Assembly: GCF_000160835.1 (NCBI RefSeq)
Contig: NZ_GG700738.1
Location: forward strand, 98,926-162,925
DNA length: 64,000 nucleotides
Origin: Limosilactobacillus antri DSM 16041
Lineage (GTDB): Bacteria; Bacillota; Bacilli; Lactobacillales; Lactobacillaceae
Reading direction: 5' to 3'
Shown: piece by piece, positions 1-12,484 of the stretch
Numbering within the stretch: position 1 is the stretch's first letter
How the letters are laid out: each line of letters opens with the position of its first letter
Notes under the pieces: generated by a model
Told to the model about the DNA's origin: nothing
Databases searched by the model: none
What the model saw: only the letters and a program-made list of their open reading frames with translations
Program-made: the position numbers and the translations under genes

Positions 1-24
1 TCCAACTTTTTAGTTCCGAATGTT

Positions 25-58
25 ATAACGATACCCGGGCGGCGGGCACCGTTATTTT
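25..58. terminator. Hairpin downstream of the feo genes
   Basis: ATAACG at 25-30 pairs with CGTTAT at 50-55, with CCCG/CGGG inside. A T-rich tail follows on the plus strand; the minus strand, which would end the feo transcript, has a weaker tail. Probably a two-way terminator between feo and whatever lies left of the window. Confidence 0.45.
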
Positions 59-230
59 AATGCTTCATTAGCGCCTGGTCGTGCTGGTTTTTGAGCCGTT
101 TGGCCGCACAGTCATATTCACAGGCGGCGCACTTGCCGCCGACCTTGACCTTGCGGAAGGTGCGGACAATGATAACGACGGCCCAGCTGACGATTGCCAG
201 GATAATCAGCAGGTTTAACAGTATTTGCAT
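57..230 (-). CDS. FeoB-associated Cys-rich membrane protein
   Basis: A 57-residue protein. One hydrophobic helix covers about residues 3-22, then comes a short basic stretch and a tail with Cys residues arranged CAACEYDC, ending in a charged, Lys-rich end. This helix-plus-CxxC...C plan is typical of the small proteins encoded after feoB in Firmicutes, thought to help FeoB; their exact role is not settled. The start follows an AGGAGGG site, and the gene begins only 13 bases after the feoB stop, so it is surely the third gene of the feo operon. Identification is by size, motif and context. Confidence 0.8.
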   Translation of the reverse strand: MQILLNLLIILAIVSWAVVIIVRTFRKVKVGGKCAACEYDCAAKRLKNQHDQALMKH

Positions 231-243
231 GGGCAGAACCCTC

Positions 244-2232
244 CTAAAAGATGAGTGAACCGATTTGGAAAATCAAAAACGACGTGCAGTAAGCGATTGT
301 CAGACCCGAAACAACGGCGAAGAGGACCCACTTAAACGATCCCGTCTCCTCCTTAATAGTTGCCAGGGTGGCGAAACAAGGGATGTAGAGCAGAACGAAA
401 GCGAGCAGGGAGTAAGCGGCGACCGGGTTCATGAATTGCCCGAGTGCCGCAATGAGGACGGCCTTGCTGGAGGTGTGGAACATCACCATCATGCTGGACG
501 TAATGACTTCCTTGGCCAGGATCCCGGTGAACAGGGCACTGATTGCCTGCCACTGGACGATGCCCAGCGGGCGGAAGAAGGGAACCAGTCCGCGGCCGAG
601 CGCCGCCGCAAAGCTCCTAGTAGAATCCGTGACGAAGCCGGTCGGACCGAAACTGGACAGCAGCCAGATGAGGACCGTTCCGGCGAAGATGATGGTCCCG
701 GCCTTCTTGATAAAGCCCTTGCCCTTGTCCCAGGTCCCGTGCCAGATCACGTCAAAACGCGGCAGGTGGTATTCGGGTAGCTCAATGATAAACACCGACC
801 GCTCCTTGACCTGGAACAGCACTTGGTACAGTTTAGCGACCAGGAGAGCCACCACAATTCCCAAAAAGTAGATGGACAGGACAACCAGGGCCTGGTGGTG
901 CGGGAAGAAGGCCGCCACGACCAGGCCGTAAATCGGCAGCCGGGCTGAACAGCTCATAAACGGCATGATTAAGGTGGTGACCAGCCGCTCCTTTGGCTGC
1001 TCAATCGTTCGGGCCGCCATAATGCCGGTCACGTTACAACCGAAGCCGATAATCAGCGGGATGAAGGACTTGCCGTTTAGCCCAATCATCTGCATCAGCC
1101 GGTCGGTGACCAGCGCGGCCCGGGCCATGTAGCCAGAGTCCTCTAAAAGCGAAATGCAGGCGAAGAGGGTGAAAATCTGCGGAATAAAGGCGAGCACCCC
1201 GCCGACTCCGGCGATCAGCCCGTTCACAATCAGCGAACGCAGGGGCGCCATGGCGCCCAGCTGGAGCAGCCAGTGGTCGACGGTGTTGGAAACCGGAACG
1301 GACAGGAACCAGTCGAGGGCGTCTGATAAGGGGGTCCCCACCCACTCGAACGAGAGTTTAAACATTAGGTAGAAAATTCCCGCGAAGATCGGCAGTCCCA
1401 AGATCGGGTTGGTGACGACCTTGTCGATTTTACCGGTCAGCTGGCTGCTGTCGCCCTGGGCCGCGTGCTGCTCCGCGTCGTGCAAGAGGTCCTCAATGAA
1501 GGCGAGCCGGGTGTTGTAGATTTGGTCAGCAAACTGCTGGGCATCGTAGTACCGGACTTGGCTAGTCAGCGGGGTCAGCTGATGGACTGCCGCGTATTCC
1601 CGGATCGCCTTGTTTTGGTCGATAAACTGGATTGCGAGCCAGCGGGCCACGGCCGGAGAATAGTTAAAGTCTGCCTCAAGGGCCTCAGCTGCCTGGCGGA
1701 TTGCCTGCTGGAGCATCGGTGGATAGTTGAGCCGCAGCTGGGGCGCCGGAACCTCCTGGTAGTTGATGATTTGCTGGCGCAGCTCCTTGATCCCCTGGTG
1801 GCCGCGGGCGTTAGTCGTGAGGACCTTACAGCCTAACCGCTGGCTGATTAAGACCAGGTCATAGGATTGGCCGCTGCGGCGGAGGTCATCAATCATGTTC
1901 AAGATTAAAATCAGCGGTAGCCCCCGCTCCAAGACCTCAATGGTCAGGAGGAGGTTGCGCTTGAGCTGGCTTGCGTTGGTGATGTTTAAGATCAAATCCG
2001 GCTGGTCATTCAGCAGGTATTTGGCGACGACCGCCTCATCCTTGGTTAGGGGGTTGAGGGAATAGGCGCCGGGGAGGTCAACCACCTGGATGGCAGAATG
2101 TTTGAGCGTTCCCACCTTTTTATCGACCGTCACGCCGGTCCAATTCCCCACGACGGCGTATTTGTCGGTGAGGGAGTTAAAGAGGGTGGTCTTGCCAGTA
2201 TTGGGGTTACCGATCAGGGCAATACTTGTCAT
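244..2232 (-). CDS. feoB: Ferrous iron transporter FeoB
   Basis: Membrane Fe(II) uptake protein with a cytosolic G-protein domain. G1 is GNPNTGKT (residues 8-15), the switch I region is near 29-39 (GNWTGVTVDKK), G3 is DLPG (52-55) and G4 is NMID (112-115). The membrane half begins near residue 280 and carries the two typical Gate motifs, around GFGCNVTGIMAAR and TGILAKEVITSSM. At 662 residues it is a complete but compact FeoB. The start codon overlaps the feoA stop (TAATG), so the two are translationally coupled. Iron imported here would feed the divergent suf operon. Confidence 0.97.
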   Translation of the reverse strand: MTSIALIGNPNTGKTTLFNSLTDKYAVVGNWTGVTVDKKVGTLKHSAIQVVDLPGAYSLNPLTKDEAVVAKYLLNDQPDLILNITNASQLKRNLLLTIEVLERGLPLILILNMIDDLRRSGQSYDLVLISQRLGCKVLTTNARGHQGIKELRQQIINYQEVPAPQLRLNYPPMLQQAIRQAAEALEADFNYSPAVARWLAIQFIDQNKAIREYAAVHQLTPLTSQVRYYDAQQFADQIYNTRLAFIEDLLHDAEQHAAQGDSSQLTGKIDKVVTNPILGLPIFAGIFYLMFKLSFEWVGTPLSDALDWFLSVPVSNTVDHWLLQLGAMAPLRSLIVNGLIAGVGGVLAFIPQIFTLFACISLLEDSGYMARAALVTDRLMQMIGLNGKSFIPLIIGFGCNVTGIMAARTIEQPKERLVTTLIMPFMSCSARLPIYGLVVAAFFPHHQALVVLSIYFLGIVVALLVAKLYQVLFQVKERSVFIIELPEYHLPRFDVIWHGTWDKGKGFIKKAGTIIFAGTVLIWLLSSFGPTGFVTDSTRSFAAALGRGLVPFFRPLGIVQWQAISALFTGILAKEVITSSMMVMFHTSSKAVLIAALGQFMNPVAAYSLLAFVLLYIPCFATLATIKEETGSFKWVLFAVVSGLTIAYCTSFLIFQIGSLIF

Positions 2233-2441
2233 TAGGCGTCAACCTCCGTCAAGGCGGCAAAGTCCTGGTAGCGAATGCCAATCCGCTGGTGGTTATTTTC
2301 AATAATTACCGGTCCGTGAAAGGGGTACCGCTGGATTACCTTGATCGGGCAGCCTTCGCACAGCCCCATATTGTGGAGGCGGCTGGCGGTTGGCCGGCTC
2401 AGACAGCTAAATGATTGTAATATATATTGGTGATTAATCAT
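2232..2441 (-). CDS. feoA: Ferrous iron transport protein FeoA
   Basis: A 69-residue SH3-like protein. It has the usual FeoA core with a GLCEGCPIKVIQR segment and a C-terminal strand reading RIGIRYQDF. FeoA is a small cytosolic partner needed for full FeoB activity. It is the first gene of the minus-strand feo operon, with the stop codon overlapping the feoB start. The promoter must lie in the 200-base gap shared with sufC. Confidence 0.93.
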   Translation of the reverse strand: MINHQYILQSFSCLSRPTASRLHNMGLCEGCPIKVIQRYPFHGPVIIENNHQRIGIRYQDFAALTEVDA

Positions 2442-2641
2442 ATTATTTCCTCATAATTTGTTATTCCAATACTATATAAAAAGCTAATTATTATACACTT
2501 ATTATACTACCTTGGAAGCGGTTGAAAAATTGAATATTAAGTTTTAATTTGCAAATATTCGGTTATAATAGAAGTGTATTATTTTAAACCTGATATTTTT
2601 TGGAATATTTTGGAATATTAAATTAAGGGGATGCTTTACAA
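2442..2641. promoter_or_regulatory. Divergent feoA / sufC promoter region with repeated TTGGAATA motif
   Basis: An AT-rich gap between iron uptake (minus) and Fe-S assembly (plus). A 10-base unit, TTGGAATATT, is present twice in tandem (2600-2609, 2610-2619) just before sufC, and its inverse TATTCCAA occurs at 2462-2469 near feoA. A TATAAT-like -10 for sufC lies near 2564-2569. The motif may be an operator common to both units; no known regulator was recognised. The sufC ribosome site is AAGGGGATG. Confidence 0.45.
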
Positions 2642-3439
2642 ATGGCCACACTTGAAGTGCGTGATTTGCATGTTTCAGTAAAGGACGAGGAGAGTAAGAA
2701 GGAAAAGGAAATCCTCAAGGGAGTCAACCTTCAAATGCAGACTGGCGAAATTCACGCCATCATGGGACCAAACGGGACGGGGAAGTCGACTTTGTCCCAG
2801 ACCATTATGGGACAGCCGGGCTACCATGTGACCCAGGGGGACATTCTCTTGAACGGTGAAAGTATCCTCGAAATGCCAGTTGACGAACGAGCACGGAAGG
2901 GCCTGTTCCTAGCGATGCAGTACCCGGCCGAAATCCAGGGGGTTACCAACGCCGAATTTCTCCGGGCCGCCATCAATGCCCGGCGGCCGGAAGACGACCA
3001 GATTTCCGTCATGGACTTTATCAAAAAGCTCGATAAGAACCTTAGCCTGTTGGACATGAGCCAAAAGATGACTGAGCGCTACCTCAACGAAGGCTTCTCC
3101 GGCGGGGAAAAGAAGCGGAACGAAATTTTACAGCTGCTGATGATTGAACCGACCTTTGCCATCCTAGACGAAATCGACTCCGGCTTGGACATCGACGCCT
3201 TAAAGGTGGTCGCCAAGGGGGTTAACTCCATGCGGGGCGACAACTTCGGCTCCCTGATCATCACTCACTACCAGCGCCTGTTGAACTACATCGTGCCGGA
3301 CACCGTCCACGTGATGATGGGCGGCCAAATCGTTAAGACCGGCGGCCCAGAACTGGCCAAGAAGCTGGAAGATGAGGGCTACGCGGGTCTGCGCGACGAA
3401 TTGGGCTTAGACATCAAACTGGTCGATGATGAGGACTAG
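2642..3439 (+). CDS. sufC: Fe-S assembly ATPase SufC
   Basis: ABC-type ATPase of the SufBCD scaffold complex, which builds Fe-S clusters in the cytosol. Walker A is GPNGTGKST (42-50), the signature is FSGGEKKR (152-159) and Walker B is FAILDEIDS (172-180); there are no membrane segments. The length of 265 residues is slightly above the usual 250. First gene of the sufCDSUB operon, 11 bases ahead of sufD. Confidence 0.97.
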   Translation: MATLEVRDLHVSVKDEESKKEKEILKGVNLQMQTGEIHAIMGPNGTGKSTLSQTIMGQPGYHVTQGDILLNGESILEMPVDERARKGLFLAMQYPAEIQGVTNAEFLRAAINARRPEDDQISVMDFIKKLDKNLSLLDMSQKMTERYLNEGFSGGEKKRNEILQLLMIEPTFAILDEIDSGLDIDALKVVAKGVNSMRGDNFGSLIITHYQRLLNYIVPDTVHVMMGGQIVKTGGPELAKKLEDEGYAGLRDELGLDIKLVDDED

Positions 3440-3450
3440 GGGGTGTTGGC

Positions 3451-4737
3451 ATGACTAATTTAGCAGAAGCAAAACAGCAGCTGACCGCAGCCAGCCAGCA
3501 GAACGATGAGCCAGCCAGCTTATTGGAACGGCGGCTGGCGGCCCGGGACCTGATGGCCCGCCTTCACCTGCCCCGGATGCAGCGGTTTAAGTTTCAGGAC
3601 TGGCCATTGGTTGCTGACCAGCCCCTTCAATGGGTGGCTTCGGATCCCAAACTCGAAGCAATCGCTCCAGATGATGAGGTGATTCGGGTAACCCAGGTAG
3701 GGCAAACGACCGTCCAAATTCACATCCCGGAACGCCTACGGGCGGCGGGCGTGGTGCTGACTGATATTTTCACCGCGGCCCGGCAGTACCCCGAACTGTT
3801 TGAAAAGTATTTTATGTCGGCAATTAAGGCAGACGAAAACCTGCTGACGGCTTATCACGTGGCCTACCTGAATGCCGGCCTGTTCCTTTACGTCCCGAAG
3901 AACGTTGAAATTGAAAAGCCGATTGAAGCCGAACTGGTGCAGGACAATACCCAGGACCAGCCCCTGCTTTCCCACATCCTGGTGGTGGCAGACCGGGGTA
4001 GCAAGGTTAAGTTTATCCAGCACCTGACCACGGTTGGCGACCAGGCTAATCCAGCGAACATGATGATTGAGCTGATTGCCCGCGATAATAGTGAAATTGA
4101 CTTTTCGTCCCTGGATGAACTGGGGGCCCAGACCCATACCTACTTCAAGCGGCGGGCTGATATTGGCCGTGATGCCCACGTCGAATGGGCGGTTGGTCTG
4201 ATGAACGATGGCGACACGGTCGGTGATATGGATTCTGAACTGCTCGGTGAGGGCGGCTACGCCAACTCAAAGATGATTGCGGTCACGACCCGCCAGCAGG
4301 AGGTCGGGGTCAACAACCGGGTGACCAACCGTGGCAAGCACACGACCGGCCTGATTAACCAACGGGGAGTGATCCTCGAAAAATCTGAACTGATCTTCAA
4401 TGGGATCGGGCAGATTATTCACGGTGCGCACGGTGCCAAGGCCGACCAGCAGAACCGGGTCCTGATTATGTCGGACCAGGCGCGCGGTGATGCCAACCCG
4501 ATCCTGTTAATTGACGAAAACGACGTGGAAGCCGGGCACGCAGCCAGTGTCGGTCCGGTTGACCCCCACCAGATGTACTACCTGATGAGCCGGGGGATCC
4601 CCCGCAAGCAGGCGGAACGGATGGTGATCCGGGGCTTCTTGGGGGCCGTGTTGAGTGCTATCCCAGCCGCGGACGTCCGGAACAAACTAGTGGACATTCT
4701 AGAAAGGAAGCTTACCGATGGCCAGCAATATCAATGA
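3451..4737 (+). CDS. sufD: Fe-S assembly protein SufD
   Basis: 428-residue beta-helix scaffold protein that pairs with SufB in the SufBC2D complex. The conserved C-terminal block is visible: RGVILEKSELIFNG, then GAKADQQNR, then HAASVGPVDPHQMYYLMSRG. It lacks the extra N-terminal region of SufB. The end overlaps the start of sufS by 20 bases, indicating coupled translation. Confidence 0.95.
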   Translation: MTNLAEAKQQLTAASQQNDEPASLLERRLAARDLMARLHLPRMQRFKFQDWPLVADQPLQWVASDPKLEAIAPDDEVIRVTQVGQTTVQIHIPERLRAAGVVLTDIFTAARQYPELFEKYFMSAIKADENLLTAYHVAYLNAGLFLYVPKNVEIEKPIEAELVQDNTQDQPLLSHILVVADRGSKVKFIQHLTTVGDQANPANMMIELIARDNSEIDFSSLDELGAQTHTYFKRRADIGRDAHVEWAVGLMNDGDTVGDMDSELLGEGGYANSKMIAVTTRQQEVGVNNRVTNRGKHTTGLINQRGVILEKSELIFNGIGQIIHGAHGAKADQQNRVLIMSDQARGDANPILLIDENDVEAGHAASVGPVDPHQMYYLMSRGIPRKQAERMVIRGFLGAVLSAIPAADVRNKLVDILERKLTDGQQYQ

Positions 4738-5956
4738 TTTATCAAATGACTTTCCGATCCTGGACCAGCAGGTGAACGGGGAGCGGCTTGCCTACCTGGA
4801 TAACGCGGCCACGGCCCAGAAACCCCGGCAGGTAGTCGACAGCCTGGTCCACTTTTACGAGCACGATAACGCTAACGTCCACCGGGGTGTTCATACCCTG
4901 GCGGAACGGGCAACGACCCAGTACGAGGAAGCCCGGAAGAAGGTCCAGCACTTCATCAACGCCGCGGACAACCGGGAAATTATCTTTACCAAGGGCTGTA
5001 CCGATGGCCTGAACCTGGTGGCCTCAACCTACGGGGAACAGAATATCCATGATGGCGACGAAATCGTGATCTCAATCATGGAACACCACAGCAACCTGAT
5101 TCCCTGGCAGCAGCTGGCAATCAAAAAGCACGCCAAGCTCAAGTACATTGAATTGAGCCCGGAGGGGACGCTGGACATGGCGGATGCCGAACAAAAGATT
5201 ACCGATAAGACGAAGATTGTCGCCGTGGCCCACGCCAGCAATGTTTTAGGTACCATCAACCCGCTCAAGGAGCTGGCCCGACTAGCCCACCAGCACGGCG
5301 CAATTATCGTTGGCGACGGGGCCCAGTCCGTGCCGCATATGCCGGTTGATGTCCAGGACCTTGACGTTGACTTCTACGCCTTTTCCGGCCACAAGATGAT
5401 GGGCCCGACCGGGATCGGGGTCCTCTATGGCAAGGCCGACTTGTTGCGGGAGATGCCCCCTTACCAGTACGGCGGGGAAATGATTAGTGCGGTCTACCGG
5501 GACCGGACCGAGTTTGCCGACATCCCCTTCAAGTTTGAAGCCGGGACGCAAAACATTGCCGGGGCGATTGCCCTGGGAACCGCGGTTGACTACCTCGAAC
5601 GGATCGGGATGAACCAGGTGGCGGCCAAGGAACAGGAACTGGTGAACTACGTTTTGCCACGGCTCGAAGCGTTGCCTTACGTTACGGTGTACGGGCCCCA
5701 GGACCCGCAAGCGCACACCGGGGTGATTGCTTTTAACATGGATAAGCTCCACCCGCATGACGTTGCGACCGCCTTGGACGCCGAAGGGGTGGCAGTCCGG
5801 GCTGGCCACCACTGTGCACAGCCGCTGATGGCTGCCCTGGGAGTGGACGCCACGACCCGGGCAAGTTTCTACTTTTACAATACGCAAGAAGATGCAGATC
5901 AACTGATTAATGCCATCAAGGCAACAAAGGAGTTCTTTAACGGTGGGACTATCTAA
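4718..5956 (+). CDS. sufS: Cysteine desulfurase SufS
   Basis: PLP enzyme that takes sulfur from cysteine to form a persulfide and passes it to SufU. The PLP lysine is K226 in AFSGHKMMGPTG, and the catalytic Cys is C366 in RAGHHCAQPL. The 412-residue length is normal for group II desulfurases. It overlaps sufD upstream and sufU downstream (by 14 bases). A second, diverged member of the same fold is encoded in the selenium cluster at 54571-55731. Confidence 0.96.
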   Translation: MASNINDLSNDFPILDQQVNGERLAYLDNAATAQKPRQVVDSLVHFYEHDNANVHRGVHTLAERATTQYEEARKKVQHFINAADNREIIFTKGCTDGLNLVASTYGEQNIHDGDEIVISIMEHHSNLIPWQQLAIKKHAKLKYIELSPEGTLDMADAEQKITDKTKIVAVAHASNVLGTINPLKELARLAHQHGAIIVGDGAQSVPHMPVDVQDLDVDFYAFSGHKMMGPTGIGVLYGKADLLREMPPYQYGGEMISAVYRDRTEFADIPFKFEAGTQNIAGAIALGTAVDYLERIGMNQVAAKEQELVNYVLPRLEALPYVTVYGPQDPQAHTGVIAFNMDKLHPHDVATALDAEGVAVRAGHHCAQPLMAALGVDATTRASFYFYNTQEDADQLINAIKATKEFFNGGTI

Positions 5957-6401
5957 GTTAAACGGCTTATACCGTGAGGTGATTTTGGACCATGCCAATC
6001 ACCCGCACAATAAACACGACATTCCGGAAGCCACGAGCAAGATGACGGTCCACAACCCGACTTGCGGCGATACCATCAACGTGGCCGTCGATGTGGAAGA
6101 CGGCCGGATCAAGGATATCGGCTATTCCGGTTCGGGCTGTACGATCAGCCAGGCTTCAGCCAGCATGATGACCGAGGCCGTGAAGGGAAAAACAACTGAC
6201 GAGGCCCTGGCGATGGCAAAGACCTTTTCCGACATGGCAATCGGCAAGCAGCATTCCCAGGCCGACCTTGAACAGCTGGGGGATGCCCAAATTCTGACCA
6301 GCATTATGGAATTCCCGGCCCGGATTAAGTGCGCCACGATTTCCTGGTGGGCACTGCAACGGGCCTTGTTGAAAACAGACGATGAGGAGGAAGAGCAATG
6401 A
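5943..6401 (+). CDS. sufU: Sulfur-transfer protein SufU
   Basis: Zinc-dependent sulfur acceptor for SufS in Gram-positive bacteria. The zinc ligands are visible: C41 and D43 in NPTCGDT, C66 in SGSGCTIS and C130 in RIKCATISW. The reading frame is open further upstream, but a GTG at 5943 lies 10 bases after AAAGGAG (5926-5932) and gives the family's usual start ([12 protein letters not shown]); this start gives 152 residues. The 3' end overlaps the sufB start. Confidence 0.94.
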   Translation: MGLSKLNGLYREVILDHANHPHNKHDIPEATSKMTVHNPTCGDTINVAVDVEDGRIKDIGYSGSGCTISQASASMMTEAVKGKTTDEALAMAKTFSDMAIGKQHSQADLEQLGDAQILTSIMEFPARIKCATISWWALQRALLKTDDEEEEQ

Positions 6402-7807
6402 GCGAGGATGCAGCAAGCATCGTAAACGGCGATGAACAGTACGAATATGGCTTCCACGACGATGTGAAGCCGGTCTATTCCACGGGCCGGGGGCTGACCG
6501 AGGAGGTTGTGCGGCAGATTTCGGCGGCCAAACACGAGCCGCAGTGGATGCTAGATTACCGGCTCAAGGCCTACCACATCTACAAGAAGCTGCCGATGCC
6601 GAAGTTTGGCCCGAACCTGTCCGAACTGGACCTGAAAAATATGCTCTACTACCAGAAGATGACGGACAAGAAGTTCCGTGACTGGAAGGACGTACCGGAG
6701 GACCTGAAAAAGACCTTTGACCGGCTTGGGGTTCCTGAAGCTGAGCGGAAGTACCTGGCCGGGTCCTCAGCCCAGTACGAATCAGAAGTGGTTTACCACA
6801 ACATGAAGAATGAATTTGCTAAGCTCGGCATCATCTTCACCGATACCGACACCGCCCTCCGGGAATACCCGGACCTTTTCAAGAAGTGGTTCGGCAAGCT
6901 GGTCCAGCCAACCGATAATAAGTTTGCAGCCCTAAACGCGGCGGTCTGGTCCGGGGGTTCCTTTATCTACGTGCCAAAGGGCGTTAAGACGACGACCCCG
7001 ATCCAGTCCTACTTCCGTTTGAACGCGGAAAACACCGGCCAGTTTGAGCGGACCCTGATTATCGTCGATGAAGGGGCCAGTGTGGACTATGTTGAAGGCT
7101 GTACGGCGCCAAACTACTCTTCCGATAGCCTGCACGCGGCGGTGGTCGAGGTGAACGTCTGCAAGGACGCCTACTGCCGTTACACGACCATTCAAAACTG
7201 GTCCGATAACGTGTACAGCCTGGAAACCAAACGGGCGGCGGCGGCCGAAAACGCCACGATGGAATGGGTCGACGGCAACCTCGGTTCCAAGGTGACGATG
7301 AAGTACCCAAGCGTGTACCTGAATGGTGAGGGTGCCCGGGGGACGATGCTATCGATTGCGGTGGCCAGCAACGGGATTCACCAGGATTCCGGTGCCCGGA
7401 TGATTCACAATGCCAAGAACACCTCCAGCTCGATTGTTTCCAAGTCAATCGCCAAGACCGGCGGGTCGACGGACTACCGGGGAACGGTTCGCTTCGGCAA
7501 GTATTCCGACGGCTCCAAGGCCCACGTTGAGTGTGACACGATCATCATGGACGACCGGTCCTCATCGGATACGATTCCCTACAATGAAATTGACAATGCC
7601 CACGTGGCGATGGAGCACGAGGCGAAGGTTTCCAAGATTTCCGAAGAGCAGCTCTACTACCTGATGAGCCGGGGAATTTCCGAAGCCAAGGCCACTGAGA
7701 TGATTATCATGGGCTTCGTGGAGCCGTTCACCAAGCAGCTGCCGATGGAGTACGCGGTCGAATTGAACCGGCTGATCAGCTTTGAAATGGAAGGCTCAAT
7801 CGGCTAG
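6398..7807 (+). CDS. sufB: Fe-S assembly protein SufB
   Basis: 469-residue scaffold subunit of SufBC2D. Conserved blocks include [13 protein letters not shown], the Cys-containing region [15 protein letters not shown], and the C-terminal [13 protein letters not shown] and IMGFVEPF segments. The start overlaps the sufU stop (ATGA). Last core gene of the suf operon. Confidence 0.97.
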   Translation: MSEDAASIVNGDEQYEYGFHDDVKPVYSTGRGLTEEVVRQISAAKHEPQWMLDYRLKAYHIYKKLPMPKFGPNLSELDLKNMLYYQKMTDKKFRDWKDVPEDLKKTFDRLGVPEAERKYLAGSSAQYESEVVYHNMKNEFAKLGIIFTDTDTALREYPDLFKKWFGKLVQPTDNKFAALNAAVWSGGSFIYVPKGVKTTTPIQSYFRLNAENTGQFERTLIIVDEGASVDYVEGCTAPNYSSDSLHAAVVEVNVCKDAYCRYTTIQNWSDNVYSLETKRAAAAENATMEWVDGNLGSKVTMKYPSVYLNGEGARGTMLSIAVASNGIHQDSGARMIHNAKNTSSSIVSKSIAKTGGSTDYRGTVRFGKYSDGSKAHVECDTIIMDDRSSSDTIPYNEIDNAHVAMEHEAKVSKISEEQLYYLMSRGISEAKATEMIIMGFVEPFTKQLPMEYAVELNRLISFEMEGSIG

Positions 7808-7825
7808 GCAAAGGAGGAATCAAGC

Positions 7826-8158
7826 ATGGCGGATGAACAAGAACGGCAGTATTCACCGACGGAAGACGCGGTCATGGGAGCGCTGGAACAGGTCATCGAT
7901 CCTGAACTGGGCATTGACCTGGTCAACCTCGGCCTGATTTACGATGTCCAGGTGGATGAAGATGGCCATTGCATTATCACGATGACCCTGACCACAATGG
8001 GCTGCCCGCTGGGGGACTTCTTGAACGAGGCGATTACCAAGGCGGCCACCTCGGTCGACGGCGTGAACGACTGCAAGATCAACCTGGTCTGGGAACCAGC
8101 CTGGGGGATTGACCGGATGAGCCGGTTCGCTAAGATTGCACTTGGATTGCATGGTTAA
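7826..8158 (+). CDS. DUF59 / MIP18 family Fe-S maturation protein (SufT-like)
   Basis: A 110-residue single-domain DUF59 protein with the typical DPELGIDLVNLGLIYDV start and a reactive Cys in TTMGCP. Family members help deliver Fe-S clusters to target proteins, and this gene lies 18 bases after sufB with a good ribosome site (AAAGGAGG), so it is almost certainly part of the suf operon. The exact clients are unknown. Confidence 0.88.
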   Translation: MADEQERQYSPTEDAVMGALEQVIDPELGIDLVNLGLIYDVQVDEDGHCIITMTLTTMGCPLGDFLNEAITKAATSVDGVNDCKINLVWEPAWGIDRMSRFAKIALGLHG

Positions 8159-8175
8159 AAGGGGCTGAATGAGGA

Positions 8176-9060
8176 ATGGATATCCGCAAATTTGTCCAGC
8201 AGCGCAAACGATTGGGCTTCTCCCAGGCGGAGCTGTGTGCCGGAATTTGTACGCAGTCCACCCTGAGCAAGTTTGAGAACAAGGGCCGGATCCCCTCGGT
8301 CAAGATTTTGGAGCAGCTCTGCCAGCGCCTTGAAATTTCCCTGGGGGAACTTAGCGAGCAGGCGGCGGCGCCCCAAGCCCACCGGCGGACACTCCTGGAC
8401 CAAGCCGAACACTTTTTGCTTGGGGAGCAGTTTCCCCTGGCGATTAAGACTTTAAACCAGGTTAAGGAACGGCAGCTGACGAGCGACAAGGCGCGGATGC
8501 AGTATTACTACCTGAAGGGCATGATTGATACCCTGACGAGCAACCAGACGGCGACGACGATGTTTAATTTCACCCAGATCCTTGATAAGCTGGATGAACA
8601 GCACCAGACGGCCTTTTCCCAGCTGGCTTACCTGGGCTGCGGGATTTTATACGCGCGGAAAAGCCGCCTGGGCAACGCCGAATTCTTCTTCACGAAGGTG
8701 ATTAACTACCTGCACCGGACAATTGCCAACTCGGCAAGCCTCGCCGATCTGACCAACACCCAGTATGCGCGGCTCGTGATGATGTGCTACTATGTGGCGG
8801 AGTACCAAGCGCTTCGCAAACGGCTGCGGGACAGCAACCAGACGCTTGCTCAGGTCAACCGCCTCTGTGCGGCCCGCTACCTGACCGTGTTTATGCCGCG
8901 GGTGAAGCTGCTGGCGGCAAATAACGCGATGCGGGCGGACGAAAGCTCTGCGACCGTGGCCGGTTTGCTCTCGGCGGCGTTAGTCTTTGCCCACTTTAAC
9001 GGAAATAGTGTGGTTGAACTGCAGGCGGCGGCCCTCAAAAAACAGCTGACGGATTTGTAA
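8176..9060 (+). CDS. XRE-family regulator with C-terminal TPR-like helices (Rgg/PlcR type)
   Basis: N-terminal helix-turn-helix (about residues 5-60, QAELCAGICTQSTLSKFEN) followed by about 230 residues of helical repeats, the plan of peptide-responsive Rgg/GadR/MutR regulators. It begins 17 bases after the suf operon but has its own role; the target and peptide partner are not known. No classical short hydrophobic pheromone gene was seen next to it. A 38-codon charged ORF lies convergently downstream. Ends at a strong terminator. Confidence 0.8.
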   Translation: MDIRKFVQQRKRLGFSQAELCAGICTQSTLSKFENKGRIPSVKILEQLCQRLEISLGELSEQAAAPQAHRRTLLDQAEHFLLGEQFPLAIKTLNQVKERQLTSDKARMQYYYLKGMIDTLTSNQTATTMFNFTQILDKLDEQHQTAFSQLAYLGCGILYARKSRLGNAEFFFTKVINYLHRTIANSASLADLTNTQYARLVMMCYYVAEYQALRKRLRDSNQTLAQVNRLCAARYLTVFMPRVKLLAANNAMRADESSATVAGLLSAALVFAHFNGNSVVELQAAALKKQLTDL

Positions 9061-9066
9061 TAAGTT

Positions 9067-9104
9067 AAAACGCGGAGTTGAGATTGACTCAATTCCGCGT
9101 TTTA
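9067..9104. terminator. Terminator after the XRE regulator gene
   Basis: AAAACGCGGA-TTGAG pairs with CTCAA-TCCGCGTTTT around a 5-base loop. Being A-rich before and T-rich after, it can work for both strands and so separates the regulator gene from the convergent small ORF. Confidence 0.85.
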
Positions 9105-9127
9105 CTAAGTAAATGACGATTTAATTA

Positions 9128-9244
9128 CTACGCAAAGAGGACGACCTTGCCATCAACCTTGATGGGTAATGAACCAGATTTACGGCTCTTCTTTGACCGG
9201 TTGTCTTTTTTGCTGAAAGTAAAGAACTTTGAATTTAGTAACAT
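9128..9244 (-). CDS. Possible 38-residue basic peptide
   Basis: Minus-strand ORF of 38 codons starting at 9244. An AAGGGAG ribosome site lies 7-8 bases before the start. The predicted peptide starts MLLNSKFFTFSKKDNR, continues with a very basic stretch (RSKKSRKSG) and ends KVDGKVVLFA. No family was recognised. It is convergent with the Rgg-type gene and shares its terminator. It could be a real small protein or chance; the ribosome site and the terminator on both sides favour a gene. Confidence 0.45.
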   Translation of the reverse strand: MLLNSKFFTFSKKDNRSKKSRKSGSLPIKVDGKVVLFA

Positions 9245-9537
9245 TATGATCGCTCCCTTCATTACTGTTCACATTAAAGATACCATCTTGCCCGGGCGAA
9301 GCAAAGGCGCGGCAGGCGGGTCCTAATTTAGCCGTTGCATAATTTATCACGTTAGTTGCGGCTTGCTTGTATATTGACGGTTGGCAGTGCATAAACGTTG
9401 ATACAATAGCTAAACTAATGGTGAATAATGAATATAAATTCTTTTGGCAATTATAAGAAATTACTGAGCAAGTTTCTCAGATCAGGGACAATTGTGCAGT
9501 GATCGTGGTCAGTACGGAAGAGCGATAGGAGGGTATA

Positions 9538-12481
<2,944 letters not shown>

Positions 12482-12484
12482 GCA

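Noticed and set aside
265-780. 171-codon plus-strand ORF opposite feoB
   Set aside because: Antisense shadow of feoB with no family features; the feoB frame is fully explained. The same applies to other long opposite-strand frames in GC-rich genes, such as 11078-12754 and 32384-33829.
9180-9392. 70-codon minus-strand ORF
   Set aside because: No ribosome site and no family; it overlaps the 38-codon ORF in another frame, which has a good ribosome site.
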